Below are positions 24,902 through 34,354 of a stretch of DNA of 64,000 nt, piece after piece. Each line of letters begins with the position of its first letter. Positions within the stretch are counted from its first letter, which is position 1. Source of the DNA: Butyrivibrio proteoclasticus P6B7 (GTDB taxonomy: Bacteria > Bacillota > Clostridia > Lachnospirales > Lachnospiraceae); NCBI RefSeq assembly GCF_000622085.1, contig NZ_JHWL01000002.1, positions 124,001-188,000 on the forward strand, in the 5' to 3' direction. Below the pieces are notes generated by a model. The model was not told the origin of the DNA, searched no databases, and worked only from the letters and a program-made list of their open reading frames with translations. Made by a program: the position numbers and the translations under genes.

Positions 24902-25830
24902 CTATGCGGAGGAATGGAGTGAAGAAACTTATGAAGATTCTGATTATTATTCTTTGTATATTGCTAGTAATCTGCATTTATATCGCATTTTGGCTTCCTA
25001 AGTTTATTATGACAGGAAATAGGCAGACCCTGGAAGAAGCCTACAACTGGCAGATGGAGCATTATGATGCCTCTTACTATAACGAACTTGATAAGACGGA
25101 TTATATAGTTAAGGGCTTTGAAGACTATGAGCTTCACGTACAGTTTTTAAAGAATCCTAATCCTACAACCAAGTATATGATCCTGACCCATGGCTATACT
25201 GATAACCATATTGGAACTCTTAAATACGTTAAGATGTATTTAGACCTTGGCTTTAACTGTGTGATCTATGACCTTAGAGGTCATGGTGAGAATGAGCCTA
25301 CATTTACCACCTATGGAATCAGGGAAGCTAAGGATCTTATCTGTGTTATTGATGATACCAGAGAGCGATATAGTGACATTACAGTTCTTGGCCTTCACGG
25401 GGAATCCCTTGGTTCAGCTACCACAATTACATCCCTTAAATATAAGCCCCAGGTTGATTTTGCAGTTTGCGATTGCGGTTTTTCTGATATTGAGAACGTT
25501 CTTAGAAATGGATATAAAAACCTTCATTTACCAACATGGCTTTACGATGTGGCCAATTTTACCGGTAAGATCAGATACCATTATGTTCTTGGTGAGATGA
25601 GACCTATTGATTCATTAGATGATAATGAGGTTCCGATTCTCTTTATCCATGGAGCAGAGGATACCCTTATTGTTCCTAAGAACTCAGAGGATATGGCACA
25701 AAGAACTAAGGGATATAGCGAAGTACACATCATCCCTGGTGCAGAGCATGCAATGTCTATGCTTACAGCTCCTGAGGATTACGTAGAATATGTGACAGGT
25801 TTTCTTAAAAAGATAAGCATTATTGAGTAA
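24898..25830 (+). CDS. Membrane-anchored alpha/beta hydrolase
   Basis: A 310-residue protein. A single N-terminal membrane helix (about residues 12-32) is followed by an alpha/beta-hydrolase domain like B. subtilis YqkD. The oxyanion region is MILTHGYTDNHIG, the nucleophile elbow is GLHGESLGSAT (Ser in G-E-S-L-G), and DLRGHGE follows the fold. A late Asp (HGAEDTLIV) and His (PGAEHAMSM) complete the triad. Substrate unknown; the active domain is probably outside the membrane. An in-frame GTG at 24919 has a better spaced AGGAGG and is a fair alternative start. Confidence 0.85.
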   Translation: MTMRRNGVKKLMKILIIILCILLVICIYIAFWLPKFIMTGNRQTLEEAYNWQMEHYDASYYNELDKTDYIVKGFEDYELHVQFLKNPNPTTKYMILTHGYTDNHIGTLKYVKMYLDLGFNCVIYDLRGHGENEPTFTTYGIREAKDLICVIDDTRERYSDITVLGLHGESLGSATTITSLKYKPQVDFAVCDCGFSDIENVLRNGYKNLHLPTWLYDVANFTGKIRYHYVLGEMRPIDSLDDNEVPILFIHGAEDTLIVPKNSEDMAQRTKGYSEVHIIPGAEHAMSMLTAPEDYVEYVTGFLKKISIIE

Positions 25831-25960
25831 TTACTGTGGTGATGATATTATCAAATTATAGTTTACTTATTTTTTATTCTTAGTTTATTGAAATTTGGTC
25901 TAAAGAAACGGACAATAATAGAGTACGAAGATGTTTTTCCGTGGAAGGAGGCATAAATTT

Positions 25961-26584
25961 ATGAAAACTATGTTTAAGCGCTCTTTAACACTTATCCTTT
26001 CAGTAGTTCTTTTATCCTGCATTCCTGCCTTTGCTGTAAGAGCTGCAGGTTATTCAACTGGTGCTATTACAGACAATGTATATGAGAACGAATTCTTTGG
26101 TTTTAAGCTGACACTTCCTGATGGATATGAATTTGTAAGTGACGAACAGCTTACTCAGATTGCTGGAAGAACTTTGGCAGAGATTAAAGATAACGAGGGT
26201 ACAATTGCTTCCATTGAAAATGGTGAGGTTGTTACCTATGCCTTCGCTTCTGATTCCACAGGACTTAATTCGATAAACATTGTTTTATCCAAGAATGCCA
26301 ATAGCTCTGTAACAGTTAAAGAAGCTATGGATGCTGCTATTGAAGAGATAGTTCCAATTCTTGAGGATAGCGGATTTATTGATATCAATGCCGGCATTGA
26401 ACAGAAGAAAGCTCTTGGAACAACTAATGATGTAATGTATGTGGAAGGAAAGATTGGCGGATTTGGATTCTATGAAAAGCAGATAGCCTTCTTTAAGGAT
26501 GGATATGCAATCCATATCACAATTGCCAACTATGGAGAGGATAATACACAGGCGCTGTTTGATGGCCTTTCTAAGATTAAGTGA
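25961..26584 (+). CDS. Secreted protein of unknown function
   Basis: A 207-residue protein with a Sec signal peptide (KTMFKRSLTLILSVVLLSCI..AFA), probably cleaved near AFAVRAAG. The mature part, about 170 residues, starts with YENEFFGFKLTLPDGYEFV and continues in a strand/helix pattern that resembles small lipoprotein-like domains of Clostridia that follow a folded 'FGFKLTLPDGY' opening. I do not recognise a named family. ATG 25961 is chosen over 25931 because AAGGAGG lies just upstream. It stands alone before a bidirectional terminator. Confidence 0.75.
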   Translation: MKTMFKRSLTLILSVVLLSCIPAFAVRAAGYSTGAITDNVYENEFFGFKLTLPDGYEFVSDEQLTQIAGRTLAEIKDNEGTIASIENGEVVTYAFASDSTGLNSINIVLSKNANSSVTVKEAMDAAIEEIVPILEDSGFIDINAGIEQKKALGTTNDVMYVEGKIGGFGFYEKQIAFFKDGYAIHITIANYGEDNTQALFDGLSKIK

Positions 26585-26626
26585 TAGCTCTTTTTACAAT
26601 TGATTGCGAATAAATCAGATTAAAAT

Positions 26627-26664
26627 AGTGGGTAGTCCATAACGGATTACCCACTTTCTTTTTG
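26627..26664. terminator. Bidirectional terminator between convergent genes
   Basis: AGTGGGTA-G-TCC (26627-26638) pairs with GGA-T-TACCCACT (26644-26655), a 12-bp stem with one G.T pair and a 5-base loop, followed by TTCTTTTT. The reverse strand has a shorter T-rich tail. Confidence 0.85.
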
Positions 26665-26675
26665 CTTTGGTTTTA

Positions 26676-27875
26676 TCAGGCTGACTTAGCTTCTTTCTTT
26701 GCTTCAAGAGGCTTGTCTGTTTTCTTTTTGTTAAAGAGTCCAAGGATAAGACCATGGAACTTCTTAAGAAGGATTGCTGATGGAAGACCAAGAGCAAATA
26801 CAACAAGTACATAAACGATAACGTACTTAATGTGGTGAGGTGACTTAACGCCGCCATCGAACTGCCATCCGAAGAGCTCTACGAAAAGTCCATGGATGAG
26901 ATAGAACTCAAGGGTTATAGTGCCCATGAACTTAAGGAACTTATTGCCAATCTTGACCTTCATGCCAAGAAGGATGCAGCAGAATACGAAATCTGTAGTA
27001 TAGAATACCTGTCCAAGAAGACTCATACGTCTTCTAAAGATTGTATCTGGAGCTCCCCAGTTCTCTCCGTAGTATCCATAGATATTGCACCAGATTTCCT
27101 GAAGCATATTAAGTGGATGGAGAAGAACAAGTGCAAGGATAAGGTATACCCAGAAGTATTTCTGAAGGTGAGGAACAATCTTGTCCTCGTACTTAGCAAA
27201 GATAATACCTATTGGGAAAAGGTGTACGCAGTTGTACCACCATTCTCCTCTGATCCAGAAATTGTTATGGTTAACTGTTGTTCCAAAGAGCATGTAAGCT
27301 ACAACAAAAGCTGTAGTAGCAATAACAGCCAGGTGATCGTTCTTGATGAATCTAAATGACAGATAGAAAGCCAGATAGAAGAATGGAAGAACGATTACAT
27401 ACCAGGTATTAGGATTGCAGAGCTTAAGGCTTGTAAGATAATAGAAAGCCTGCTGTCCATCAATCTTTTCACCAACAAGAAGTCTTGCGATGAAGAAGAT
27501 AAGTGTTGTTGAATAAAGAGCTAAAATAACAGGAAGGATTCTTCTTGTAAAATAACCCTTTAAGTAGTTGTCCTTGGTGTGGAAGCTCTTATAAACTCCA
27601 TAGCCATTAAAGAAAAGGAATACTGCCACCAGGATGTAACCAATTGGAACAAAGAAATCAAGACCGTGTACAATTCGGCTCTGTGGCTGAATCCATGATG
27701 CAGCGGTCTTCTGACCAATGTGATGGAGCATAATACAGATTGCCAAAAATCCTTGAAATGCCTTGGTCTGCTCAAGGGAAAGGCTGTCATTAAACTTGCC
27801 CTTTCCAGCATACTTGGCTCCCCATAAAAGAATGATTGGCAGAATAATGTAGACTGAATAGATTAGTTGTTTCAT
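26676..27875 (-). CDS. Membrane acyltransferase (acyltransferase-3-like)
   Basis: A 399-residue protein with about ten membrane segments. The opening contains LSLEQTKAFQGFLAICIMLHHIGQ, the E..K...G.....H signature of O-acyltransferase-3 relatives in Firmicutes (conserved His), followed by GLDFFVPIGYILVAVFLFFNGYGV. It ends in a basic cytosolic tail, NKKKTDKPLEAKKEAKSA. Such enzymes add acetyl or other acyl groups to surface polysaccharides or lipids; the target here is unknown. GGAGGTAGGT precedes the ATG. No sugar-transferase genes are nearby. Confidence 0.8.
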   Translation of the reverse strand: MKQLIYSVYIILPIILLWGAKYAGKGKFNDSLSLEQTKAFQGFLAICIMLHHIGQKTAASWIQPQSRIVHGLDFFVPIGYILVAVFLFFNGYGVYKSFHTKDNYLKGYFTRRILPVILALYSTTLIFFIARLLVGEKIDGQQAFYYLTSLKLCNPNTWYVIVLPFFYLAFYLSFRFIKNDHLAVIATTAFVVAYMLFGTTVNHNNFWIRGEWWYNCVHLFPIGIIFAKYEDKIVPHLQKYFWVYLILALVLLHPLNMLQEIWCNIYGYYGENWGAPDTIFRRRMSLLGQVFYTTDFVFCCILLGMKVKIGNKFLKFMGTITLEFYLIHGLFVELFGWQFDGGVKSPHHIKYVIVYVLVVFALGLPSAILLKKFHGLILGLFNKKKTDKPLEAKKEAKSA

Positions 27876-28017
27876 ACCTACCTCCCAAAAGTTGTGTCTG
27901 ACATTAGCAGACTAAAATATTTAATTGTAACCCCACATAAATACTACATTTTTCCCATAAAAATCTCTACGCAGATATTTCTATTTTGTTCTCACAATTT
28001 GCGGAAGTCTGAGAAGT

Positions 28018-28101
28018 AAGTCACTGGGGACGGTTCAAGTCACTGGGGACGGTTCTAATTGACTCCTTTTGGAGTCAATTAGAACCGTCCCCCAGTGACT
28101 T
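28018..28101. repeat. REP-like palindrome with tandem 19-bp units
   Basis: AAGTCACTGGGGACGGTTC occurs twice head to tail (28018-28036 and 28037-28055). The second copy opens a 30-bp arm (28037-28066) that pairs, with one bulged base, with 28071-28101 across a TTTT loop; the arm tips are GACTCC/GGAGTC. Sequences of the type GTCACTGGGGACGGTTC are repeated palindromes I associate with IS200/REP-type elements in Clostridia (from memory). No transposase is adjacent. The rest of the gap (27876-28192) is AT-rich without a gene. Confidence 0.8.
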
Positions 28102-28192
28102 ACACAAAACTTTAATAAATTACAGTATTACTATTGGGAATTACTGATGATATAATTAGCTTGCTTCACTAGTTTGGAGCAAGGAGAATATT

Positions 28193-29545
28193 ATGAAAAT
28201 GAATTCTAAGATGACTGAGGGTCGTCCACTTACACTTCTGCTTAAGTTCATTATCCCAATTTTCCTGGGATTTATTTTCCAGCAATTTTATAACATGGTT
28301 GATACTGTTATTGTTGGTCGTTTTGTAAGCCCACAGGCTCTTGCGGCAGTTGGATCCACAGGAACGGTTATGTTCCTTGTAATGGGCCTAGCAAACGGTA
28401 TGACCACTGGATATACAGTTCTAATCAGTCAGAAATTCGGAGCCGGAGATAAAGAGGGTACAAGAGGAGCCTTTGTTAATGCAATCCTTCTTGGCCTTAT
28501 TAGTACTGCCATCATTACGGCTATCTTTATAGTGCTGATGAATCCTCTTCTTAAGCTCATGAATACCCCTGAAGACATCTATGCTGATGCCTATGCTTAT
28601 ATCACTACAATCTGTGCAGGAAGTATTGCCCTTATTGGCTACAACCTTTTGGCGGCATCACTTCGTGCTATTGGTAACAGTAGGACACCTTTGTACTTCC
28701 TTATTTTCTCAGCCTTTATGAATATCGCTCTGGACCTTGTTTTCATAGTTCTTTTCCATTTGGGAACCTTTGGAGCAGCCCTTGCAACAGACATATCCCA
28801 AGGGTTATCTGCTATACTGTGTATGGGATACATCATTAAAAATGTTGATGTGCTTCGTCCTAAGCTTAGTGATTTCCACCTGAATAAAGAGTATTCAGGT
28901 AAGCAATTAAGAATCGGTATTCCAATGGCACTTCAGTTTGGAATTACTGCTTCTGGAACCATGGTTATGCAGGCGTCTATCAATATCTACAAGTCAGTTG
29001 CCCTTACTGGATTTACTGCTGCAGGTAAGGTCATTAATCTTATGACTGCCGGAATGCCTTCTCTTGGACAGACTATTGCAGCTTATTGCGGACAGAACTA
29101 CGGTTATGGAGATCTTGATCGTGTTCATCAGGGCACAAGGGATGCCATGAAGATAGCTATTGTTTACTCTATAGTTAATGCAATCCTAAGCCTTGGACTA
29201 CTGCCTATAATCATCAAATTCTTCTTTGATGCCAACGTTGATATCAGTGTTTACATGCCATATGCAAGAACTTACGTGCACGAATGCGTATTCTTCTTCA
29301 TACCGCTGGCCATGATCTTCATTTACAGAAATGCAATGCAGGCCTGTGGCTACGGAGTAACAGCTCTGGCCCTCGGTGGAATGGAGCTACTTGCTAGGCT
29401 CATCACGGCCTTCGTATCCATGGCCATAAAGAGCTATCCTCTGGCCGTTGCCGGCGACGCTCTCGCTTGGCTACTAACTGGAGTTTTCTCCTACATCCTC
29501 TACAGGTTTGTTATGAAGGATTTATACAAGAAGCTAGGAAAGTGA
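28193..29545 (+). CDS. MATE family multidrug/metabolite exporter
   Basis: A 450-residue protein with about twelve membrane helices in two halves. The MATE opening is RPLTLLLKFIIPIFLGFIFQ followed by YNMVDTVIVGRFV, and LAAVGSTGTVMFLVMGLANGM is present. The second half begins LRIGIPMALQFGITASGTM, and QTIAAYCGQNYGYGD is also seen. It is likely a cation-coupled exporter of unknown substrate. AAGGAG precedes the ATG. A TATAAT (28151-28156) without a good -35 lies upstream, and the 5' leader can pair CTTGCT (28160-28165) with AGCAAG (28178-28183), overlapping the ribosome-binding site. Confidence 0.92.
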   Translation: MKMNSKMTEGRPLTLLLKFIIPIFLGFIFQQFYNMVDTVIVGRFVSPQALAAVGSTGTVMFLVMGLANGMTTGYTVLISQKFGAGDKEGTRGAFVNAILLGLISTAIITAIFIVLMNPLLKLMNTPEDIYADAYAYITTICAGSIALIGYNLLAASLRAIGNSRTPLYFLIFSAFMNIALDLVFIVLFHLGTFGAALATDISQGLSAILCMGYIIKNVDVLRPKLSDFHLNKEYSGKQLRIGIPMALQFGITASGTMVMQASINIYKSVALTGFTAAGKVINLMTAGMPSLGQTIAAYCGQNYGYGDLDRVHQGTRDAMKIAIVYSIVNAILSLGLLPIIIKFFFDANVDISVYMPYARTYVHECVFFFIPLAMIFIYRNAMQACGYGVTALALGGMELLARLITAFVSMAIKSYPLAVAGDALAWLLTGVFSYILYRFVMKDLYKKLGK

Positions 29546-29577
29546 TTGTAGTACCGGAAGTTTAATTCGGACAGGAC

Positions 29578-29618
29578 AGTTGCCAGGATAAAAATAGTAT
29601 ATTTTTATCCTGGCAACT
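29578..29618 (+). terminator. Strong hairpin after the MATE gene
   Basis: AGTTGCCAGGATAAAAATA (29578-29596) pairs perfectly over 19 bp with TATTTTTATCCTGGCAACT (29600-29618), with a 3-base loop. There is no long T-run after it, only TTGTGTTTTG. It is probably the terminator for the MATE transcript. Confidence 0.7.
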
Positions 29619-29707
29619 TGTGTTTTGTAGGAATTATCTTGTCGGTGCAACATAATCCATACTTTATCTGTGTATATCTATGAAAGGACATTTTAAGGAG
29701 ATAATGT

Positions 29708-30334
29708 ATGAGTAACACAGATATAGTTAGAAAAGTCGTGAATATTGTAGTAGCCATAGCTAATCTTTTGACTATCTATTTTATTGAGAATAAGATCTAT
29801 TGGGCTTTTGTATGGAGTGCGATACTTATCCTATTTAATATCTTTTGGAGGGATAAGAACCACGAACAGAGAAGTCTTAGAAAGACAATATATGCGCTTC
29901 TTATTGTAGCTCTTTTCATGTTTGTAAGTTTTGAGAATGTTTATGAGTATGGTAAAAAGGCAGAGGCTGTTGAGGATTATGTTGTGGCAGATGGGTATGT
30001 ATCGGATGTGGATTCGCATACGAGGGCCCGCAGCAGATATATATCTATTAGATATGATTACACAGTTAATTGGGAGTACGAGGGCAGGAAATACAGCTAT
30101 GATGTAGAGGATAGTAGGTATAGCCCTAATGCTGATCTTGATACAGTTTATTTTGATCCTTACACCAATGATTATTCTTTGGATAGCCCTGAGAGACTTC
30201 TTTTAAATATGTTTTTATCTGTGGGGTGTTGTTTTATCAATTTTGCGGGCATAGTGATTATCTTTTTATGCATGGCAGAAGACAACAAGAATAGAAAAAG
30301 AAATATGATGTATTCATACAATTATAATTACTAA
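29708..30334 (+). CDS. Small membrane protein, DUF3592-like
   Basis: A 208-residue protein with two hydrophobic segments near the N-terminus (about residues 10-45) and a third about 60-80. A C-terminal helix lies near 160-185. Between them is an extracytoplasmic domain of about 70 residues with YISIRYDYTVNWEYEGRKYS and NADLDTVYFDPYTNDYSLDS, the pattern of DUF3592 proteins. Function unknown. AAGGAG precedes the ATG. The next gene is also a membrane protein but 90 bases away, with a GGGGACGGG fragment in the gap. Confidence 0.65.
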   Translation: MSNTDIVRKVVNIVVAIANLLTIYFIENKIYWAFVWSAILILFNIFWRDKNHEQRSLRKTIYALLIVALFMFVSFENVYEYGKKAEAVEDYVVADGYVSDVDSHTRARSRYISIRYDYTVNWEYEGRKYSYDVEDSRYSPNADLDTVYFDPYTNDYSLDSPERLLLNMFLSVGCCFINFAGIVIIFLCMAEDNKNRKRNMMYSYNYNY

Positions 30335-30423
30335 GATTCGTGGGGACGGGAAAATTTGATTGATTAGTTCTACCATCTGGTGTAGAGTGTTATTCGGAAT
30401 TTATTTATAAGCAGGAAGTATCA

Positions 30424-31629
30424 ATGAAGTTAGTTAAGTTTAAAGTTGACAGACCAAAGAAGTTACCATTTTTATCATCAGTGTATGGGCTGATCTTACT
30501 TGCATTTATTTATGGATTATTAGGAACCACTTACTACCAATATGGCGGTGAATATGTGATGGTGGCCTTGGCTATAAGCCTTGTTGCTTTAGTCGTCGCA
30601 ACTATAGTTGCCCCATTTGTATGGATTAAGCACTATATAGCTAATTCCAAACCTAGTGAAAAGGTAGATGATGTTGTTCCAACATTTAATACTAAATTAA
30701 GAGCTGGCGAGTACATGGATGCCTTTGAATATCTTAATGTTAAGAAGCCGTCATTTCCTAAGCTCAATAATGTAGAGATAGACAATACTGAGTATACAAA
30801 CAGATTTAAGCTAAGAGTATCAAATGGCGGATCTTTTGGACTTAACTATCTGATTACAGAGGATTACTATGATGTCTTTATAGAAAGAAAATATAGCATC
30901 CTCGCTATAGTATTCAAGATTCTTTCATTTATTGTTTTTCTTGGATATCTATTTATATCTTTTACCTATGACGATTTGGGAATAACAGAAGAACAGCTGA
31001 TATTGTCCTTCTACATTCTGGTTCCAATATTTATTATTCATACCATAGCTTTCTATGTGACAAAGAGCTATGAAAAGCTTATCACAGCCTATGTTCTTAA
31101 GGATGCCGAGGAAGGTCATTGGGATACCTCTGGAAGTGAAGATTTAGATCCTCTGGAAGAAAGTGTAGATGAAGTAATCTTTGATACCTTGATCATGGTT
31201 TACGATACCAAGAAGGGATACTTTGAGGACATGTTTTTAAAGGACCCAAATGGTGATATCAAGCAGCAGTTCAAGGACTATATCATCACCTATTATACTG
31301 GGGACGATGATGAAGTAACCAAGAGAAGAGTTAATAGTATTGATTTTGAGCTTACAGAGGTTACAGAGGACATTTTTGAACTAGTTAAGAATACATTTCC
31401 ACTGGATAAGAAATATGCAAAAGACCTGATTTCTTATGTTGGATCCATGGATTACAGATTAAGTGAGATTCTTGGTGGAGACCTTATTAGGATTCTTAAG
31501 CCTACAGGAGCCCTTGTTGAAAAGAACTATGAAGACCTTCATGAGACACTTCTTGGAACTGAAGTGAAGAACATTTTCTTCCTTGTATATCCAGAGGGCG
31601 TAGTGGTTCTGGTAGATGGAATCGATTAA
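30424..31629 (+). CDS. Membrane protein of unknown function
   Basis: A 401-residue protein that I do not recognise. Membrane segments lie near residues 13-65 (two) and 160-215 (two). Between them is a soluble part with NTKLRAGEYMDAFEYLNVKKPSFPKLNNVE. The C-terminal 170 residues are soluble and acidic, including EEVTEDIFELVKNTFPLDK-like segments, and end in KNIFFLVYPEGVVVLVDGID. AGGAAG precedes the ATG. It ends at a bidirectional terminator shared with the convergent transaldolase gene. Confidence 0.65.
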   Translation: MKLVKFKVDRPKKLPFLSSVYGLILLAFIYGLLGTTYYQYGGEYVMVALAISLVALVVATIVAPFVWIKHYIANSKPSEKVDDVVPTFNTKLRAGEYMDAFEYLNVKKPSFPKLNNVEIDNTEYTNRFKLRVSNGGSFGLNYLITEDYYDVFIERKYSILAIVFKILSFIVFLGYLFISFTYDDLGITEEQLILSFYILVPIFIIHTIAFYVTKSYEKLITAYVLKDAEEGHWDTSGSEDLDPLEESVDEVIFDTLIMVYDTKKGYFEDMFLKDPNGDIKQQFKDYIITYYTGDDDEVTKRRVNSIDFELTEVTEDIFELVKNTFPLDKKYAKDLISYVGSMDYRLSEILGGDLIRILKPTGALVEKNYEDLHETLLGTEVKNIFFLVYPEGVVVLVDGID

Positions 31630-31657
31630 AAAACTATTCAATTAAACATAAAATAAT

Positions 31658-31703
31658 AAAGAGCTTATATCACCATTAAACTGGATGATATAAGCTCTTT
31701 TAC
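31658..31703. terminator. Bidirectional terminator between convergent genes
   Basis: AAAGAGCTTATATCA (31658-31672) pairs perfectly with TGATATAAGCTCTTT (31686-31700), a 15-bp stem with a 13-base loop and T/A-rich flanks on both strands. Confidence 0.88.
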
Positions 31704-31723
31704 TTATCACTATATCTTATGAA

Positions 31724-32377
31724 TTACTTACCAAATACAGCCTCATAGTCCTTAACGAACTTCTCAATACCCTGATCTGTAAGAGGGTGATGTGTCATCT
31801 GCTCAATTACCTTGTAAGGAACTGTTGCAATGTCAGCACCTGCAAGAGCGCAGTCTGTAACGTGCATAGGATGACGGATAGAAGCAGCGATGATCTCTGT
31901 CTCGATGTTGTGGATGTTGAAGATCTCAGCAACCTCTGAGATAAGATCTGTTCCACGAACTGAGATATCATCAAGTCTTCCAAGGAATGGGCTAACAAAT
32001 GCAGCGCCTGATCTTGCAGCGAGAAGAGCCTGGTTAGCTGTGAAGATAAGAGTCATGTTAACCTTGATTCCCTCTTTAGCAAGTACGTGGCAAGCCTTAA
32101 GACCTTCTACTGTCATAGGAATCTTAACTACCATGTTCTTATGAAGCTTGGCAATCTCTCTACCCTCAGCGATCATGCCCTCAGCATCCTGAGTTGTAGC
32201 CTTAACCTCGCCGCTGATAGGTCCATCAACGATAGAAGCGATTTCTTTAACTACTTCGTATACATCGCGGCCTTCCTTAGCGATAAGAGATGGGTTTGTA
32301 GTAACACCACAGATAACACCCATGTCGTTAGCTTTTTTAATTTCTTCAATGTTGGCTGTGTCAATAAAGAATTTCAT
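31724..32377 (-). CDS. Transaldolase / fructose-6-phosphate aldolase family
   Basis: A 217-residue TalC/FSA-type transaldolase, the short form. Visible are [29 protein letters not shown], the catalytic-lysine strand [23 protein letters not shown] and SPFLGRLDD. It works in the non-oxidative pentose phosphate pathway, moving dihydroxyacetone units. ATG 32377 has AGGAGGAG in front and starts at the first family residue; an in-frame ATG at 32422 is rejected. It may be co-transcribed with the ACT gene 109 bases upstream or have its own promoter. Confidence 0.93.
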   Translation of the reverse strand: MKFFIDTANIEEIKKANDMGVICGVTTNPSLIAKEGRDVYEVVKEIASIVDGPISGEVKATTQDAEGMIAEGREIAKLHKNMVVKIPMTVEGLKACHVLAKEGIKVNMTLIFTANQALLAARSGAAFVSPFLGRLDDISVRGTDLISEVAEIFNIHNIETEIIAASIRHPMHVTDCALAGADIATVPYKVIEQMTHHPLTDQGIEKFVKDYEAVFGK

Positions 32378-32485
32378 TGTACTCCTCCTAATAGAAAAAT
32401 ATGAACAAACATATCTTATCATTTATGCTATCAGGATGATTGCTTTATGTTGCTATGTTCTAATCATTTAATGCTCAAAGACTAA

Positions 32486-32920
32486 TTAGATATTAGCAAT
32501 CTCTTCCTGTGTAAGGAGCTTAAGGCCCTTACCTGCAAGCTTAGCCTCAGCGTTCTTGGTATCAGCAACACGGAAGATCATATAAGCCTGACCACCGTTG
32601 CCTCGACCTGGGAAAGCATACATGTACTCGATGTTTACGCCAGCCTCTGAGAAGTGAGACAGGAGCTTATCAAGACCGCCGGTCTCATCTGGAATCTCAA
32701 CTGCTAGAACAGGAGTAAGGCTCGCTACAAAGTCGTGCTCCTTAAGAGTATTTACTGCTTCCATGGCATCGTCCACAACAAGGCGGGCAATTCCAAAGTC
32801 CTTGGTCTCAGCAAGAGAAGTAGCACGCATGCTGATCTTACTTGCTGCCAGAACCTCAGTCATTTTCTTAAGTGTACCTGGTTTATTTTCTAGAAATACA
32901 GAGATTTGCATTACGCTCAT
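32486..32920 (-). CDS. Tandem ACT-domain protein
   Basis: A 144-residue protein consisting of two ACT domains: residues 3-68 (ISVFLENKPGTLKKMTEVLA) and 72-140 (VLAVEIPDETGGLDKLLSHF, with NIEYMYAFPGRGNGGQA). No enzyme domain is attached, so it is likely an amino-acid-binding regulator. Genes of this type commonly follow paaK and iorAB in anaerobes, as here, and binding of aromatic amino acids is a reasonable guess (inference). GGGAGG precedes the ATG, which lies 88 bases after the paaK stop. Confidence 0.88.
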   Translation of the reverse strand: MSVMQISVFLENKPGTLKKMTEVLAASKISMRATSLAETKDFGIARLVVDDAMEAVNTLKEHDFVASLTPVLAVEIPDETGGLDKLLSHFSEAGVNIEYMYAFPGRGNGGQAYMIFRVADTKNAEAKLAGKGLKLLTQEEIANI

Positions 32921-33008
32921 GAAGTTATCCTCCCAAACTTAGTGTCTGAAACTGGTTTAGAAATTTGAGAATTATATACTAATATTTTAGCATAATCCCC
33001 AGTCTCTA

Positions 33009-34310
33009 TCAGATTTTTCTCTTATCAATTACCCTTACAGCCTTGCCTTCACTTCTTGCAATTGACTTAGGTGCAAGGAGAGAAACCTTAGCCTTGATTC
33101 CAAGCATAGACTTAAGATCATCTGACAATTTCTTTTGTCTTTCCTCAACTTCACCGATGTTATCAGTGAAGATCTCAGGAGTCATCTCAACCTGAACGTC
33201 CAGTGTATCAGTATTGTTAACTCTGTCTACAACAATCTGATAGTTGGCAGCATATCCATTGTTCAAAAGAACTGTCTCTATCTGGCTTGGGAATACGTTA
33301 ACACCTCTGATGATGAGCATGTCATCGCTTCTTCCCATAGGCTTAGCCATTCTGATATGGGTTCTTCCACAGGAGCATTTCTCTCTTGAAAGCTTACAGA
33401 TATCCTTTGTACGATAACGGATCATTGGGAAGGCTTTTTTATCGATGGCTGTAAATACAAGTTCGCCCTCACTTCCAAGAGGCAGAACCTCTTCAGTATC
33501 TGGATCGATTATCTCTGCAATAAAGTGGTCTTCATTGATGTGCATACCTTTCTGCTCAGAACACTCAAAGGCAACACCAGGACCGGAGAGCTCTGTAAGA
33601 CCATAGATATCATAAGCCTTGATTCCAAGAGTATTCTGAATATCTCTTCTCATTTCTTCACTCCAGGCCTCAGCACCAAAGATACCAGCCTTTAAAGTGA
33701 TGTCCTCAGGCTTATAGCCAAGCTCTTTGAAACGCTCTCCAAGATATGCTGCATAGCTTGGAGTACAGCAAAGGAAAGTGGCTTTAAGATCGTTAATGAA
33801 CATGATCTGTCTGTCTGTGTTTCCTGAGCTGGCTGGAATTGTAAGGCATCCTACCTTATGAGAACCGCCGTGGAGACCAGCTCCTCCTGTAAAGAGACCA
33901 TAGCCATAGGCAACCTGAAGAATATCATCGCTGGTGCCGCCTGCTGCCATAATAGCTCTAGCGCAGCAGTCCTCCCAAAGATCCACATCCTCCTGGGTGT
34001 AGAAGGCAACAACTCTTTTACCTGTTGTTCCAGAAGTTGAGTGGATTCTTACACAGTCCTTCATTGGAACACCAAGAAGTCCGGTTGGGTAAGAGTCGCG
34101 AAGATCCTGCTTTGATAAAAATGGGAGCTTATGAAGGTCATCAACTGACTTGATGTCATCAGGTGTTACACCTTTTTCTTCCATCTTTTTACGATAATAG
34201 GGAACGTTATCCCATACATGCTTAACCTGTTCTACAAGCTTTTTACTTTGGATTTCCCTGATTTTTTCAAGGGGTGCGCATTCGATTTCTTCCTGGTAGT
34301 ACCTTTCCAT
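33009..34310 (-). CDS. paaK: Phenylacetate-CoA ligase
   Basis: A 433-residue adenylate-forming ligase of PaaK length. It opens with MERYYQEEIECAPLEKI and has the AMP-binding loop STSGTTGKRVVAF, then AYGYGLFTGGAGLHGG, YGLTELSGPGVAFEC and the hinge region RTKDICKLSREKCSCGRTH. PaaK converts aryl acids such as phenylacetate to CoA thioesters. Next to IorAB it can feed aryl-CoA into reductive carboxylation to aryl pyruvate, or act in aromatic amino acid breakdown. GGAGG precedes the start, 44 bases after iorB. Confidence 0.93.
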   Translation of the reverse strand: MERYYQEEIECAPLEKIREIQSKKLVEQVKHVWDNVPYYRKKMEEKGVTPDDIKSVDDLHKLPFLSKQDLRDSYPTGLLGVPMKDCVRIHSTSGTTGKRVVAFYTQEDVDLWEDCCARAIMAAGGTSDDILQVAYGYGLFTGGAGLHGGSHKVGCLTIPASSGNTDRQIMFINDLKATFLCCTPSYAAYLGERFKELGYKPEDITLKAGIFGAEAWSEEMRRDIQNTLGIKAYDIYGLTELSGPGVAFECSEQKGMHINEDHFIAEIIDPDTEEVLPLGSEGELVFTAIDKKAFPMIRYRTKDICKLSREKCSCGRTHIRMAKPMGRSDDMLIIRGVNVFPSQIETVLLNNGYAANYQIVVDRVNNTDTLDVQVEMTPEIFTDNIGEVEERQKKLSDDLKSMLGIKAKVSLLAPKSIARSEGKAVRVIDKRKI

Positions 34311-34354
34311 AACTTCCTCCCGGTTTTATTATGTATTTCCCAATATTAGGATTA

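Noticed and set aside
26892..27359. 155-codon forward frame inside the membrane acyltransferase gene
   Set aside because: It is a shadow of a clear ten-helix protein on the other strand; no ribosome-binding site or family similarity.
28018..28055. Tandem 19-mers considered as a CRISPR fragment
   Set aside because: The copies abut without spacers and belong to a palindrome; no cas gene is nearby.
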